NCBI GenBank assembly: GCA_023417775.1
Contig: JAEZEJ010000064.1
Span: forward strand, 1-37,209
Reading direction: 5' to 3'
Origin: Actinomycetes bacterium
Lineage (GTDB): Bacteria; Actinomycetota; Actinomycetes; Propionibacteriales; Nocardioidaceae
Length of the DNA stretch: 37,209 nucleotides
In this document: positions 1 through 8,668 of the stretch, piece after piece
Position numbering within the stretch: position 1 is the stretch's first letter
Layout: each line of letters opens with the position of its first letter
Translations under genes and position numbers: made by a program
The notes under the pieces: model-generated
Database searches by the model: none
What the model saw: only the letters and a program-made list of their open reading frames with translations
Told to the model about the DNA's origin: nothing

Positions 1-26
1 TCGGTGCGCTGGGCCCTCGAGCCGAC

Positions 27-1247
27 TCAGCGCCCCGACTGACCGAGGAGCCGGCGTGCCGGCACGACGATGGCGATCGTGATGACCACCTCGGCGGCCA
101 GCATGCCGGCGGCGATGACGTCCATCGCGCCCATGGCAGCGCCGATGAGCATGACCGACAGGCCCACGACCGAGGACGCGCAGGTCACGACGAAGACATA
201 GCGATAGCGTCCGTGCGGGATCATGATGTTCCGGATGAACGGGGTCGTGAAGGAGATCGCGAAGAAGGCCGCCCCGAAGAGTGCGGACGTCGTCCAGGTG
301 GCGGCATTCTCGGTGCCCATGACGATCGAGCTGGCCCACGGACCGAGGGTGGCGAGACCGAGGGCCCCGAGCACGCCCAGGGCGGCATGGGCGGTGATCG
401 CGAGACGCTGCCGGGCCCGGGGATCGTCCGCATCGGGTTCGAGCACCCACCCTTGGAAGGCATTGCCGAAGGCGACGACCGCGATCAGCCCGAAGCGATA
501 CATCGTGTTCGCCGAGGCGAAACTGTCGGCCGCCGTGGTGGAGAGGCTCCCCGTGGCGATCGGCGTGGGCGTCGATCCGTAGCTATTGGAGACGGTGTCG
601 ATCGCCGCGGTCGGCAGCTGGTGGCGGAGCGCCGACCGGATCTCGGCGCCGCTGAGCCGCCGGTGCGTCCCCTCGCGCAGGACGGTGCGGGCGTGCCAGC
701 CGAAGGCCACCGCGCAGCTCGCCGCGAGGACCAGTGCGTACCAGGCGATCTCGCCGGTGAGGACGATGAGGCCTGCGCCGACGGCGGCGGCCGCGAGCCG
801 GGGCAGGACATCGTAGAGCGTCAGGAGTCCGGGTTGACCGGCGCCGATACAGAACCACGCGGGGGTGAACCCGGCGGCCGCGGTCGCGATGGCGACGGCG
901 GCGGCGGCGAGACGATAGTCGGGGGTGGCGACCCAGGCGGCGACGACGGCCACGGCGGGAAGGACGACGAGGGCGGTGACCGCCCTCGTCGCGAGGCTCT
1001 CGGCCAGGATCCGCGCCCTGTCGGCCGGGTCCGGGTGGCGGGCCACCCGCACGGGTCCGACGATGCCCCAGCCGAAGGTCAGCACGATCATGCCGATCAG
1101 GCCGACGCTCTGTCCGGCCGCGAAGCTCGCCCACCCGCCGGCCCCCGTCGCACGGGTGATGACGGGGATGATGAGCAGTGGTGCGATCGCGGCGAGGACG
1201 GGTCCGCCGGTGAAGGCCGCTAGCCTCGTGGTGATCGACCGGCTCAT
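27..1247 (-). CDS. Wzx/MATE-like polysaccharide flippase (membrane protein)
   Basis: The 406-residue product is almost entirely hydrophobic, with many predicted membrane helices separated by short Arg-rich loops, as in the polysaccharide transporter (Wzx/MurJ/MATE) superfamily. Such proteins move lipid-linked sugars across the inner membrane. I chose the ATG at 1247 because a TAGACT box (1256-1261 on the minus strand) lies eight bases upstream, the pattern of a leaderless actinobacterial promoter; the frame stays open further upstream, but that part overlaps the divergent glycosyltransferase and reads as a shadow. It is divergent from one glycosyltransferase and near a second, which supports a role in exporting a cell-surface glycan. 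No sequence motif identifies the sugar. Family assignment rests on topology and length, so an amino-acid or drug MATE exporter is a less likely alternative. Confidence 0.7.
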   Translation of the reverse strand: MSRSITTRLAAFTGGPVLAAIAPLLIIPVITRATGAGGWASFAAGQSVGLIGMIVLTFGWGIVGPVRVARHPDPADRARILAESLATRAVTALVVLPAVAVVAAWVATPDYRLAAAAVAIATAAAGFTPAWFCIGAGQPGLLTLYDVLPRLAAAAVGAGLIVLTGEIAWYALVLAASCAVAFGWHARTVLREGTHRRLSGAEIRSALRHQLPTAAIDTVSNSYGSTPTPIATGSLSTTAADSFASANTMYRFGLIAVVAFGNAFQGWVLEPDADDPRARQRLAITAHAALGVLGALGLATLGPWASSIVMGTENAATWTTSALFGAAFFAISFTTPFIRNIMIPHGRYRYVFVVTCASSVVGLSVMLIGAAMGAMDVIAAGMLAAEVVITIAIVVPARRLLGQSGR

Positions 1248-1255
1248 GGTCGATG

Positions 1256-1265
1256 AGTCTACGGT
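1256..1265. promoter_or_regulatory. Overlapping divergent -10 boxes, flippase/glycosyltransferase
   Basis: On the minus strand TAGACT (1261-1256) sits eight bases before the flippase ATG, fitting a leaderless start. On the plus strand TACGGT (1260-1265) could serve the glycosyltransferase, which has its own ribosome site (gaggggaga, about 1274-1282) before the ATG at 1287. The two boxes share two bases, so the two genes may compete for polymerase. These are matches to the TANNNT consensus only; no good -35 element is visible. Confidence 0.4.
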
Positions 1266-1286
1266 GGTGCCGCGAGGGGAGAGATC

Positions 1287-2030
1287 ATGGATGACGTGCG
1301 CGTCAGCGTCTGTATGGCGACGTACAACGGAGCGGCTTATCTCCAGGAGCAGTTGGACTCGATCCTGAGCCAGCTGGGGGAGCGCGACGAGGTGATCGTC
1401 GTGGACGACGGCAGCACCGATGCGACCCTCGATCTGCTTGCCGCGGCCGATGATCCGCGTATCGCGGTCCACCGCACGGAGCGCAATCTGGGTTATGTCG
1501 GAGCCTTCGGCCGCGCGCTGCGGGAGGCGCGGGGGGACGTGCTGGTGCTCAGCGATCAGGACGATGTGTGGCCCCCGGGACGCGTCGATGCCCTGGTCGG
1601 GGCTCTCCGCGAGGCCGAGGTCGCCGTCGGCAATGTCGTCGAGCTCGAGGGACGCCGTCCCCTGCCCTCCCCGGTGCGGCGCCGACCGTGGCTGCTGCGC
1701 GCGGGCACCTCACGACAGCACGGCCGCAACCTGCTGCGCATCTGGGCGGGCGTCATCCCCTACTTCGGCTCGGCGATGGCCATCCGCCGCGATGCGCTCG
1801 ACCGGGTGCTCCCGCTGCCGGCCTGGCTCACCGAGTCCCATGATCTCTGGATCGCGACCGTCGCCAATGTGGACGGCTCGATCCGCCATCTCGACGAGGT
1901 GGTCGTCTGGCGGCGCCTCCACGAGACCAATGCGTCGACCTCGCGGCCACGGGGGCTCGGACCGGTGCTCCGCGCCCGGATCATGCTCCTCCGGCTCGTG
2001 ATCGAGGCTCGCCGCCGTCGCCGGAGGTGA
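1287..2030 (+). CDS. Family 2 glycosyltransferase
   Basis: The 247-residue protein begins with a GT-A fold signature: the N-terminal strand VSVCMATYNGAAYL, the nucleotide-binding VVDDGSTD near residues 40-47, and an acidic LSDQDDVW motif near residues 90-97 that takes the place of the DXD metal site. The acidic motif and the length (about 250) are typical of the rhamnosyl/galactosyl-transferase branch of GT2. It probably transfers a sugar from a nucleotide donor to a lipid or glycan acceptor at the cytoplasmic membrane. The start is backed by a purine-rich site (gaggggagag) five to ten bases upstream. It is divergent from the flippase and convergent with a second GT2 gene. Donor and acceptor cannot be deduced. 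Confidence 0.85.
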   Translation: MDDVRVSVCMATYNGAAYLQEQLDSILSQLGERDEVIVVDDGSTDATLDLLAAADDPRIAVHRTERNLGYVGAFGRALREARGDVLVLSDQDDVWPPGRVDALVGALREAEVAVGNVVELEGRRPLPSPVRRRPWLLRAGTSRQHGRNLLRIWAGVIPYFGSAMAIRRDALDRVLPLPAWLTESHDLWIATVANVDGSIRHLDEVVVWRRLHETNASTSRPRGLGPVLRARIMLLRLVIEARRRRRR

Positions 2031-2049
2031 CTCACGCACCGCGCACGGA

Positions 2050-2928
2050 TCAGGGACCCGCCAGATGGGTGAGCGTGGAGGTGATGCCGGCGCGGTCTCG
2101 ACGCCGCAGCGCCCCCGGCAGGACGGTGGCCGCATGCAGGCGTGAGAAGACCCGCAGCCGCGCGGCGCGAGCGGTGCGCGGCCAGCCCCGCTCGGTGGCC
2201 AGCTCGCGTGCCAGGCGGTAGTAGCGTCGCTCGTCGCGGAACCGCGAGCCGCCGGTCAGGGCCGCCATGGAGGCGCTGCCCTCATGACGCCGGTAGACGA
2301 AGGCCTGCTCGGGGACATAGGCGAGGGATCCGCCGGCGAAGGCGATGTCCATGAGCAGCGCGAGATCCTGGATGACCGGGAAACCGTCGCGGAAATCGTG
2401 TCGGCGCAGCGTCGCGGTGCGGAAGGTCAGCGACGGCCAGTAGAGCCAGTTGCCGCGGATGAGGCTCGTGGCGAGCTGTTGACCGGTCAGCACCGTCTCC
2501 GCCCGGGGAGCGAGCAGTTGGCGCTTGACGCGGTCCACCAGGGGCAAGGACGGCACCCCCTGCTCGTCGATGACCCGGACCCCGGGCTGGACGATGTCGA
2601 CCCCCGGGTGCCGGGCGATGGCGCCCTTGACGATGCGGACGAATCCGGGGTCGAAGAGATCATCGCTCCCGGGGATGCAGACATAGTCCGCGGTGGCCCG
2701 CTGCGCGGCCTGGGCGAAGTTCGCCGTGATCCCGATGTTCTCCTCATGCCGGATATAGGTGATGCGGGGGTGATCGCGGTAACGTTCGGCGGCGGTGGGA
2801 TCGGGATAGTGGTCGTCGAGGATCGTCAGGGTCCAATCGTCGTCGTCCTGGGCCAGCACCGAGTCGACGGTGAGCGCGAGCAGGTCCGGATCGCCCCAGT
2901 AGGGCACGACGATGTCCACGGCAGCCAC
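2050..2928 (-). CDS. Family 2 glycosyltransferase
   Basis: The product (292 residues from the chosen start) carries GT-A features: DIVVPYWGD at the N-terminus, TILDDHYPD for the nucleotide site, and IPGSDDLFDPG as the acidic metal-binding motif. It resembles GT2 enzymes of cell-surface polysaccharide synthesis. I favour the GTG at 2928 over a GTG at 2937 because TAGAGT (minus strand, 2941-2936) lies exactly seven bases before it, the same leaderless arrangement seen for dnaX and the flippase; the 2937 start would lie inside that -10 box. The gene ends 20 bases from the stop of the preceding, convergent glycosyltransferase. The acceptor is unknown. Confidence 0.82.
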   Translation of the reverse strand: MAAVDIVVPYWGDPDLLALTVDSVLAQDDDDWTLTILDDHYPDPTAAERYRDHPRITYIRHEENIGITANFAQAAQRATADYVCIPGSDDLFDPGFVRIVKGAIARHPGVDIVQPGVRVIDEQGVPSLPLVDRVKRQLLAPRAETVLTGQQLATSLIRGNWLYWPSLTFRTATLRRHDFRDGFPVIQDLALLMDIAFAGGSLAYVPEQAFVYRRHEGSASMAALTGGSRFRDERRYYRLARELATERGWPRTARAARLRVFSRLHAATVLPGALRRRDRAGITSTLTHLAGP

Positions 2929-3017
2929 ATCCGGCACTCTAAGCCATGGCGGCTCGGGCGAAAGCCCTCGCGCGGACGATAAGGCGCCTATCCTGGGCGT
3001 CGGCGAAAGGAGCGGCG

Positions 3018-3992
3018 ATGAGCATCGACTGGGCTGTGGATCTCCTCGGACAGCCGTATCAACGGCACATCATCGAACTCGGTGACGACCCCGACAGTGA
3101 GGGCACGATCACCGCCACCCTGGTGCGGCGCGAGTTCACGGGGGCGCCGCGCGCGGCGGTCATCTATGTCCACGGGTTCACCGACTACTTCTTCCAGACC
3201 GAGATGGCGGAGTTCTACGCCGACCGGGGGATCGCCTTCTACTCCCTCGATCTGCGCAAGTGCGGTCGCTCGCTGCGCGACGGGCACACCGCCCACTATG
3301 TCTCCGACCTCGCCCACTACGACGCCGAGCTGGAGGAGTCGCTGCGGATCGTCCGCGAGGAGACCGGGGTGCCGGTGTATCTGGCGGCGCACTCCACCGG
3401 CGGTCTCATCGTGCCGCTGTGGCTGGACCGGTCCCGGCGGCGGAACGGAACGGCCAAGGACGGGGTGGCGGGGGTCCTGCTGAACAGCCCCTGGTTCGAT
3501 CTGCAGGGGGCGCCGTGGATGCGCGGCATCGGGACGGAGGCGATCCGGCTCGGGGCCCGGCTCCGGCCCGCGACGGTGCTCAAGCTCCCCGAGGCGGAGG
3601 CGTACGGCGCGAGCCTGCACACCTCGCAAGGCGGTGAGTGGGAGTACGAGCTGGCGTGGAAGCCCCTGGGCGGTTTCCCGGTGACCGTCGGCTGGCTCAA
3701 CGCGGTCCGCCGTGGTCACGCCCGCCTGCACCGCGGTCTCGACATCGGGGTGCCGTCGCTGGTGCTGCGCTCGGACCGCTCGCACATCGTGAGCCGGTAC
3801 GACGAGACGGTCGAGACGGCCGATGCCGTGCTCGATGTGCGACAGATCGCGCGGTGGGCCGGTTGTCTGGGCGATGAGGTCACCTCCGTGCCGATCCCCG
3901 GGGCCCGACACGATGTCTTCCTGTCCCGCAAGGAAGTCCGCGATCACGCCTACGAGGTCCTCGGCGACTGGCTCGACCGGCACCTGCCCTGA
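3018..3992 (+). CDS. Alpha/beta hydrolase (serine hydrolase, Hydrolase_4 type)
   Basis: The 324-residue protein has the alpha/beta-hydrolase order: strand VIYVHGFTDYF (oxyanion region, near residue 55), the nucleophile elbow AHSTGG with Ser126, and a late His298 in GARHDVF. The sequence is close in style to monoacylglycerol lipase or lysophospholipase-like Hydrolase_4 enzymes. I place the start at the ATG at 3018, which has an aaaggag site six bases upstream; an in-frame ATG at 2946 would overlap the divergent gene's promoter. TATCCT at 2989-2994 is a plausible -10 box. The elbow has Ala where GxSxG usually has Gly, a tolerated variation. Substrate is not deducible, and no link to its dnaX neighbour is evident. 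Confidence 0.85.
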   Translation: MSIDWAVDLLGQPYQRHIIELGDDPDSEGTITATLVRREFTGAPRAAVIYVHGFTDYFFQTEMAEFYADRGIAFYSLDLRKCGRSLRDGHTAHYVSDLAHYDAELEESLRIVREETGVPVYLAAHSTGGLIVPLWLDRSRRRNGTAKDGVAGVLLNSPWFDLQGAPWMRGIGTEAIRLGARLRPATVLKLPEAEAYGASLHTSQGGEWEYELAWKPLGGFPVTVGWLNAVRRGHARLHRGLDIGVPSLVLRSDRSHIVSRYDETVETADAVLDVRQIARWAGCLGDEVTSVPIPGARHDVFLSRKEVRDHAYEVLGDWLDRHLP

Positions 3993-4028
3993 GCCTCGGT
4001 CCACGCCGGGGGTGTCTGCAGCGACGGT

Positions 4029-4034
4029 TAGGCT
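4029..4034 (+). promoter_or_regulatory. Leaderless -10 box of dnaX
   Basis: TAGGCT is followed by six bases and then the GTG start at 4041. No Shine-Dalgarno sequence is present, so the transcript probably begins at the start codon itself. The 48-base gap after the hydrolase gene holds nothing else that I recognise. Confidence 0.5.
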
Positions 4035-4040
4035 CGTGGC

Positions 4041-6122
4041 GTGGACGCACCCCTGGCTCTGTATCGCCGCTACCGGCCCGAGACCTTCGCCGAGGTCATC
4101 GGCCAAGATCACGTCACCGATCCGCTGCGTCATGCGCTGGCCGCCAATCGCGTCAACCACGCCTATCTCTTCTCCGGCCCGCGGGGCTGCGGCAAGACCA
4201 CCAGCGCTCGTATCCTGGCGCGCGCCCTCAACTGCGAGCAGGCCCCGATCGCCGATCCCTGCGGGGAGTGCCAGAGCTGCCGGGACCTCGCTCGCGGCGG
4301 CCCGGGCAGCGTCGACGTCATCGAGATCGACGCCGCGAGCCACGGCGGCGTCGACGATGCCCGCGACCTGCGCGAGCGGGCCTTCTTCGCCCCGGTCAAC
4401 AGCCGGTACAAGGTCTACATCATCGACGAGGCGCACATGGTCTCGCCGCAGGGCTTCAATGCGCTGCTGAAGCTCGTCGAGGAGCCGCCGCCGCATCTGA
4501 AGTTCATCTTCGCCACGACCGAGCCGGACAAGGTCATCGGCACCATCCGGTCCCGCACGCATCACTATCCCTTCCGGCTGGTGCCGCCCAAGCAGCTCGG
4601 CGACTATCTGATGCAGCTGTGCACCTCGGAGGGCGTGACCCTCGATCCGCGCGCCCTGCCCCTGGTGGTGCGCGCGGGTGCCGGCTCCGTCCGTGACACG
4701 TTGAGCGTGCTCGACCAGCTGCTCGGCGGTGCGGGCCCCGAGGGCGTCACCTACGATCTCGCGGTCCAGCTCCTCGGCTACACGCCGGACTCGCTGCTCG
4801 ACGAAGCCGTCTCGGCCTTCGCGGCCCGCGACGGTGGCACGGTCTTCTCCGTCGTCGACAAGGTCATCGAGTCCGGACAGGATCCGCGTCGCTTCGCCGA
4901 GGACCTGCTGCAGCGGCTGCGCGATCTGGTGATCATGGCGGCCGTCCCCACCGCCGTCGAGTCCGGACTGCTCGATGTCCCGGGCGATCGCGGTGAGCGA
5001 CTCGCGCAGCAGGCCTCGGGCTTCGGGCCCTCGGAACTGACCCGCGCGGCCGATATCGTCAGCACCGCGCTCGTCGAGTTCCGCGGCGCTACGGCGCCCC
5101 GACTCATGCTGGAGCTGATGTGCGCGCGCATCCTCGTGCCGGGGGCGGACAACTCGGTCGAGGGCTTCCAGGCCCGGCTGGAGCGGATCGAGCGCCGGCT
5201 CTCCGGCGGCGGCACCGCCCCCGCGCCCGACCACGCCCCGGTGGCGGCGGCCCCCGCGCAGCCGACTCCGACCCCGACCCCGGCTGCTCCGGCCGCGGTC
5301 AGGCCTCCGTCAGCCCCCGCCGGCGGCGGTACGTCATCAACCGAATCGGCCCCTGATGCGGTTGATGAGGCACCGCCGGAGCCCTCGGCGGGTGGGGAGG
5401 CGCAGGCCCCGGTTGACGGCGGTAGGCAGTCAACGGAATCGGCTCCCGATGCGGTTGATGAGGTACCGCCGGCACCTCAGGCCTCGACTCCCGAGCCGAG
5501 TCCGGAACCGGCTCCCGAACCGGACCCCGCTCCCGAATCCGAACCGGAGCCCGCCCCGGACGCGGCTCCCCCGGCGGAGCCCGAGCCGGCTCCCGGGGCC
5601 CTCTCCATCGCGGATGTTCGCCGGCTGTGGCCCCAGATCCTCGACCGGATCCAGAACCTGCGCCGCTTCACCTGGGTCATGCTCAGCCAGAACGCGCAGG
5701 TGACCGGTGTCGACGCCTCCACCCTGACCATCGCTCTGGTCAACGCCGGAGCGCGCGACTCCTTCATGAACAGCGGATCGGATCGCATCGTCGCCCAGGC
5801 TCTCGCCGATGTGCTCGGCGTCGACTGGCGGATCGAGGCGATCGTCGACCCCTCCGCGCAGCCGGGCCCGACGGGCGGCAGCGCATCGCCGCCGTCCGCA
5901 CCGCCCCCACAGCAGGCGCCCACGACGCCGGCCCCCTCGGCCGTCCCGGAGTCGGTTCGCGAGGCGCTGCGTAACGGACCGGGACCGCGCCGCGCCGCGG
6001 AGGACCCCGATGCCGGAGTCGATCCGGATGATCCCATCCTCGACGGCAGTTCCGCCGATGCCGAGGCTCTGCTCGCCGAGCATCTCGGCGCGCAGGTCAT
6101 CGACGACCCGCCCCAGACGTGA
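4041..6122 (+). CDS. dnaX: DNA polymerase III subunits gamma and tau
   Basis: This is the clamp-loader motor that loads the sliding clamp and holds the replicase together. The 693-residue protein shows the N-terminal AAA+ module: Walker A GPRGCGKTT (residues 46-54), four zinc-ligand cysteines (C65, C74, C77, C80), the Walker B variant IIDEAH (D129-H132) and the SRT sensor near residue 170. Domain III runs to about residue 385. Residues about 395-520 form a Pro/Ala/Glu-rich linker, and the C-terminal part contains a tau-type region (about 525-605) followed by an acidic tail. The linker holds two in-frame copies of a long near-palindrome, described separately. The start is a leaderless GTG. The stop overlaps the GTG of the pab gene, so the two are probably translated together, an unusual partner since recR/ybaB commonly follow dnaX. 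Confidence 0.97.
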   Translation: MDAPLALYRRYRPETFAEVIGQDHVTDPLRHALAANRVNHAYLFSGPRGCGKTTSARILARALNCEQAPIADPCGECQSCRDLARGGPGSVDVIEIDAASHGGVDDARDLRERAFFAPVNSRYKVYIIDEAHMVSPQGFNALLKLVEEPPPHLKFIFATTEPDKVIGTIRSRTHHYPFRLVPPKQLGDYLMQLCTSEGVTLDPRALPLVVRAGAGSVRDTLSVLDQLLGGAGPEGVTYDLAVQLLGYTPDSLLDEAVSAFAARDGGTVFSVVDKVIESGQDPRRFAEDLLQRLRDLVIMAAVPTAVESGLLDVPGDRGERLAQQASGFGPSELTRAADIVSTALVEFRGATAPRLMLELMCARILVPGADNSVEGFQARLERIERRLSGGGTAPAPDHAPVAAAPAQPTPTPTPAAPAAVRPPSAPAGGGTSSTESAPDAVDEAPPEPSAGGEAQAPVDGGRQSTESAPDAVDEVPPAPQASTPEPSPEPAPEPDPAPESEPEPAPDAAPPAEPEPAPGALSIADVRRLWPQILDRIQNLRRFTWVMLSQNAQVTGVDASTLTIALVNAGARDSFMNSGSDRIVAQALADVLGVDWRIEAIVDPSAQPGPTGGSASPPSAPPPQQAPTTPAPSAVPESVREALRNGPGPRRAAEDPDAGVDPDDPILDGSSADAEALLAEHLGAQVIDDPPQT
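5324..5378. repeat. In-frame palindromic element, copy 1 (in dnaX linker)
   Basis: The left arm 5324-5349 pairs with 5353-5378 around a three-base CCC loop. 22 of 26 positions are Watson-Crick pairs and one more is G-T; mismatches fall at 5331, 5333 and 5344. The core arms TCATCAACCG (5334-5343) and CGGTTGATGA (5359-5368) are perfect. It encodes the stretch around STESAPDAVDE and keeps the reading frame. Confidence 0.8.
5417..5471. repeat. In-frame palindromic element, copy 2 (in dnaX linker)
   Basis: This segment is a second copy of the element at 5324-5378, offset by 93 bases (31 codons), and again encodes STESAPDAVDE. It also folds back on itself (outer arms CGGCGGTA and TACCGCCG, a middle TCAAC/GTTGA block, an inner ATCGG/CCGAT hairpin with a CTC loop), but its palindrome is more decayed than copy 1. 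The likeness of the two copies at the base level suggests recent duplication or two insertions. Confidence 0.75.
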
Positions 6123-8668
6123 CCGCGAAGGTCGAGCGCGAGCGGCTCGCGCTCGACGACTCGCCCACCGATGTGCTCCGGCGATTCCGTGGCCGTCGCC
6201 GGGTCGTGGCGCTGATCGGCACCGGTTGGTCGGCGGGCGAGGCGGTGATCTCCGCCGATCCGGTGCGCGAGCTCGCCCGCTGGGACGACATCGACCTCGA
6301 GGTTCGGCCGGGTGGGCAGGTCGCCTGCGGCTGGATCGGGTCGTGGGGTCACCGGCTGGGCGCCGAATGGGAGCTCCTCCCGTCGCCCCCTCCCCGGCCG
6401 ATCCCCCAGCCCGCACTGCGGGTCGGCTTCTACGAGGTCGTGGCCCGCCGTGTCGACGGTGCCTGGTGGATCGAATGGCTCCCGGGTACGGCACCGGACC
6501 GCATCGAGGCCTTGCGCGGGCTCCTCGCCGGCCCGGGGGAGTCCCGCCCCGTGCGACTCGATCCCCTGTGCTTCTCGCCCGGAGTCGACGAGCACGCCCG
6601 GGCGATCCACCGCGCTGTCGAGCACATCGAGGCCGGCGACATCTTCCAGGCGAATGTGTGCGGGCGCTTCGACACCCGGCTGCACGGGGACCCCCTCGAT
6701 GCCTTCTGCCACGGGGTCGAGCGGCTGGACCCCGCCTTCGCGGCCTATGTCGCCGATGAGCAGGGCGCGATCGCCAGCTGGTCGCCGGAGCTGTTCCTGC
6801 GTCGTCACGAGGACCGGGTGCTGACCTCGCCGATCAAGGGCACGGCCCCGCTCGATGCCGATGCCACCCGGCTGACCGGCTCGCCCAAGGATCACGCCGA
6901 GAATGTGATGATCGTCGACCTCATGCGCAATGACCTCGGACGGGTGGCACGACCCGGGACCGTCGCGGTGCCGGCCCTCACCCGGCTGGAGCGTCATGCG
7001 GTGTGGCATCTGGTCTCCGATGTCACGGCTGAGGTGGCGGAACCCGATTCGGCGCTGCTGCGGGCGACATTCCCGCCCGGGTCGGTGACCGGGGCGCCCA
7101 AGATCCGCGCCATGGAGCTCCTCGCCGCCGAACTGGAGAGCACGGCGCGCGAGGCCTATACGGGAGCGATGGGCTATGTGAGTCCGGGCCTCGGGCTCGA
7201 GCTCAATGTCACGATCCGCACGCTGGAGGTCGCCCGGGACGGCCGTGCCTGGATCGGCGCCGGGGGAGGCATCGTCGCGGCCAGCGATCCGATGGCGGAG
7301 GTCGGCGAGTGCTTCGACAAGGTCGCGCCGATCGCCGCCGCCTTCGGAGCGGCGATGCCAGGACGACCCGAGCGACCACCTGCTCCCGCCGTCCCGACCT
7401 CCTCCTCGCCTTCCGCCGATCCCGCCTCAGGCGTGTTCACCACACTCCTCCTCGAGGACGGCGTCCCGCGGCAGGTGGACGCGCACCTCGCCCGCCTCGC
7501 GGCGAGCGGACGCGAGCTCTACGGAGTCGAGATCGGGTCGGCCCTGCGCGAGGCCGTCACCGCGGCGGCAGCCGGGTCCACGGGACGGTTTCGGCTGCGG
7601 GTCGAGTTGTCCCCGGAGGGCGGCATCGCCACCATCGCCGCGCCGCTGGAGCCCCTGCCGGGGAGCTCGACCCTGGGAGTCCACCGGCTGCCGGGTGGTC
7701 TCGGTGCGCACAAGTGGATCGACCGGAGTGCGCTTCCCGGCCATCCAGCACTGCTCGTCGATGCGAACGATGACGTGCTGGAGACCGATCGGGCGTCCTT
7801 CTTCGCCGTATTCGACGACGGGATCCACACGCCGCCCCTGGATGGCCGGATCCTGCCGGGCACAGAGCGGGCCGTCGTGATCGAGGCAGCCCGCCGTGCC
7901 GGTCTCCCGATCCACGAAGGATCCTTCACGGTTCCGGAGTTCGCCCTGGCCTCCGAGTGCTTCGCCGTCAATGCGCTACGGGGCATCATGCCGATCTCGT
8001 CCGTCCGCGGGGCCGGAAGCTGGCCCGCACCCGGACCGGTGACCCGGCGACTGCTCGATCCGATGCCCGAGGCTCCGGTGGCGGTCGGTGTCGAGGACGT
8101 CCGGCTGCTCGTCATCGACAACCAGGACTCCTTCGTCTTCAATCTGGTGCAGTACGCACGTGAGCTCGGAGCCGAGACGACGGTCGTCCGCTCCACGGCC
8201 CCGCTGCCGGGAATGGCCGATGTCACCCATCTGCTCGTCTCGCCCGGCCCGGGTGCCCCTGCCGAGGCGGGGACCAGCAGGGCCGCGGTGGAGTCCGCGG
8301 TGGCGGCGGGTGTGCCGGTGCTCGGGGTCTGCCTGGGGCATCAGGTCATCGGCGAGCTCGTGGGCGGCACGGTCCGCCGCGCCGCCCCGGTCCATGGCCG
8401 GCCCACACTCGTGCACCACGCGGGGGCCGGTGCGCTCGCGGGGCTGCCGACGCCCTTCGCCGCCGCGCGCTATCACTCCCTCGTCGTCGAGGACCTGCCC
8501 GATGATGTCCAGATCACCGCGCGTACCGCGGACGGGATTGTCATGGGCCTGCGCCATGCCGGGCTCGGCGTCGAAGGCGTGCAGTTCCATCCCGAGTCGA
8601 TCCTGACGAGTCACGGCCACGCGCTGCTCGCCAACTTCCTGCGTCAGAGCGTCAGAGCCAGGTCATAG
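6119..8668 (+). CDS. Trifunctional p-aminobenzoate synthase: PabB-PabC-PabA fusion
   Basis: The 849-residue protein appears to hold the whole route from chorismate to p-aminobenzoate for folate. Residues about 100-420 are a chorismate-binding domain with PIKGT (K240), the lysine motif that separates aminodeoxychorismate synthase from anthranilate synthase, plus DLMRNDLGR and PGSVTGAPK. Residues about 435-650 are a class IV aminotransferase fold (aminodeoxychorismate lyase) with the PLP lysine K532 in a GAHKW context. Residues about 660-849 are a class I glutamine amidotransferase with C738 (GVCLGHQ), H824 and E826 (FHPES). PabB-PabC and PabA-PabB fusions are known; the B-C-A order with the amidotransferase last is unusual. 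The GTG start overlaps the dnaX stop. Its 3' end overlaps the convergent flavoprotein gene by 25 bases. Confidence 0.9.
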   Translation: MTAKVERERLALDDSPTDVLRRFRGRRRVVALIGTGWSAGEAVISADPVRELARWDDIDLEVRPGGQVACGWIGSWGHRLGAEWELLPSPPPRPIPQPALRVGFYEVVARRVDGAWWIEWLPGTAPDRIEALRGLLAGPGESRPVRLDPLCFSPGVDEHARAIHRAVEHIEAGDIFQANVCGRFDTRLHGDPLDAFCHGVERLDPAFAAYVADEQGAIASWSPELFLRRHEDRVLTSPIKGTAPLDADATRLTGSPKDHAENVMIVDLMRNDLGRVARPGTVAVPALTRLERHAVWHLVSDVTAEVAEPDSALLRATFPPGSVTGAPKIRAMELLAAELESTAREAYTGAMGYVSPGLGLELNVTIRTLEVARDGRAWIGAGGGIVAASDPMAEVGECFDKVAPIAAAFGAAMPGRPERPPAPAVPTSSSPSADPASGVFTTLLLEDGVPRQVDAHLARLAASGRELYGVEIGSALREAVTAAAAGSTGRFRLRVELSPEGGIATIAAPLEPLPGSSTLGVHRLPGGLGAHKWIDRSALPGHPALLVDANDDVLETDRASFFAVFDDGIHTPPLDGRILPGTERAVVIEAARRAGLPIHEGSFTVPEFALASECFAVNALRGIMPISSVRGAGSWPAPGPVTRRLLDPMPEAPVAVGVEDVRLLVIDNQDSFVFNLVQYARELGAETTVVRSTAPLPGMADVTHLLVSPGPGAPAEAGTSRAAVESAVAAGVPVLGVCLGHQVIGELVGGTVRRAAPVHGRPTLVHHAGAGALAGLPTPFAAARYHSLVVEDLPDDVQITARTADGIVMGLRHAGLGVEGVQFHPESILTSHGHALLANFLRQSVRARS

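Noticed and set aside
2988..5234. A 748-codon minus-strand frame opposite the hydrolase and dnaX
   Set aside because: It is antisense to two well-supported genes, has no recognisable domain, and its Arg/Gly/Asp-rich composition is the normal shadow of high-GC coding DNA.
5324..5471. A dnaX programmed frameshift site like that of E. coli
   Set aside because: The hairpins are present but no slippery A- or T-rich heptamer precedes them, so I did not call a frameshift.
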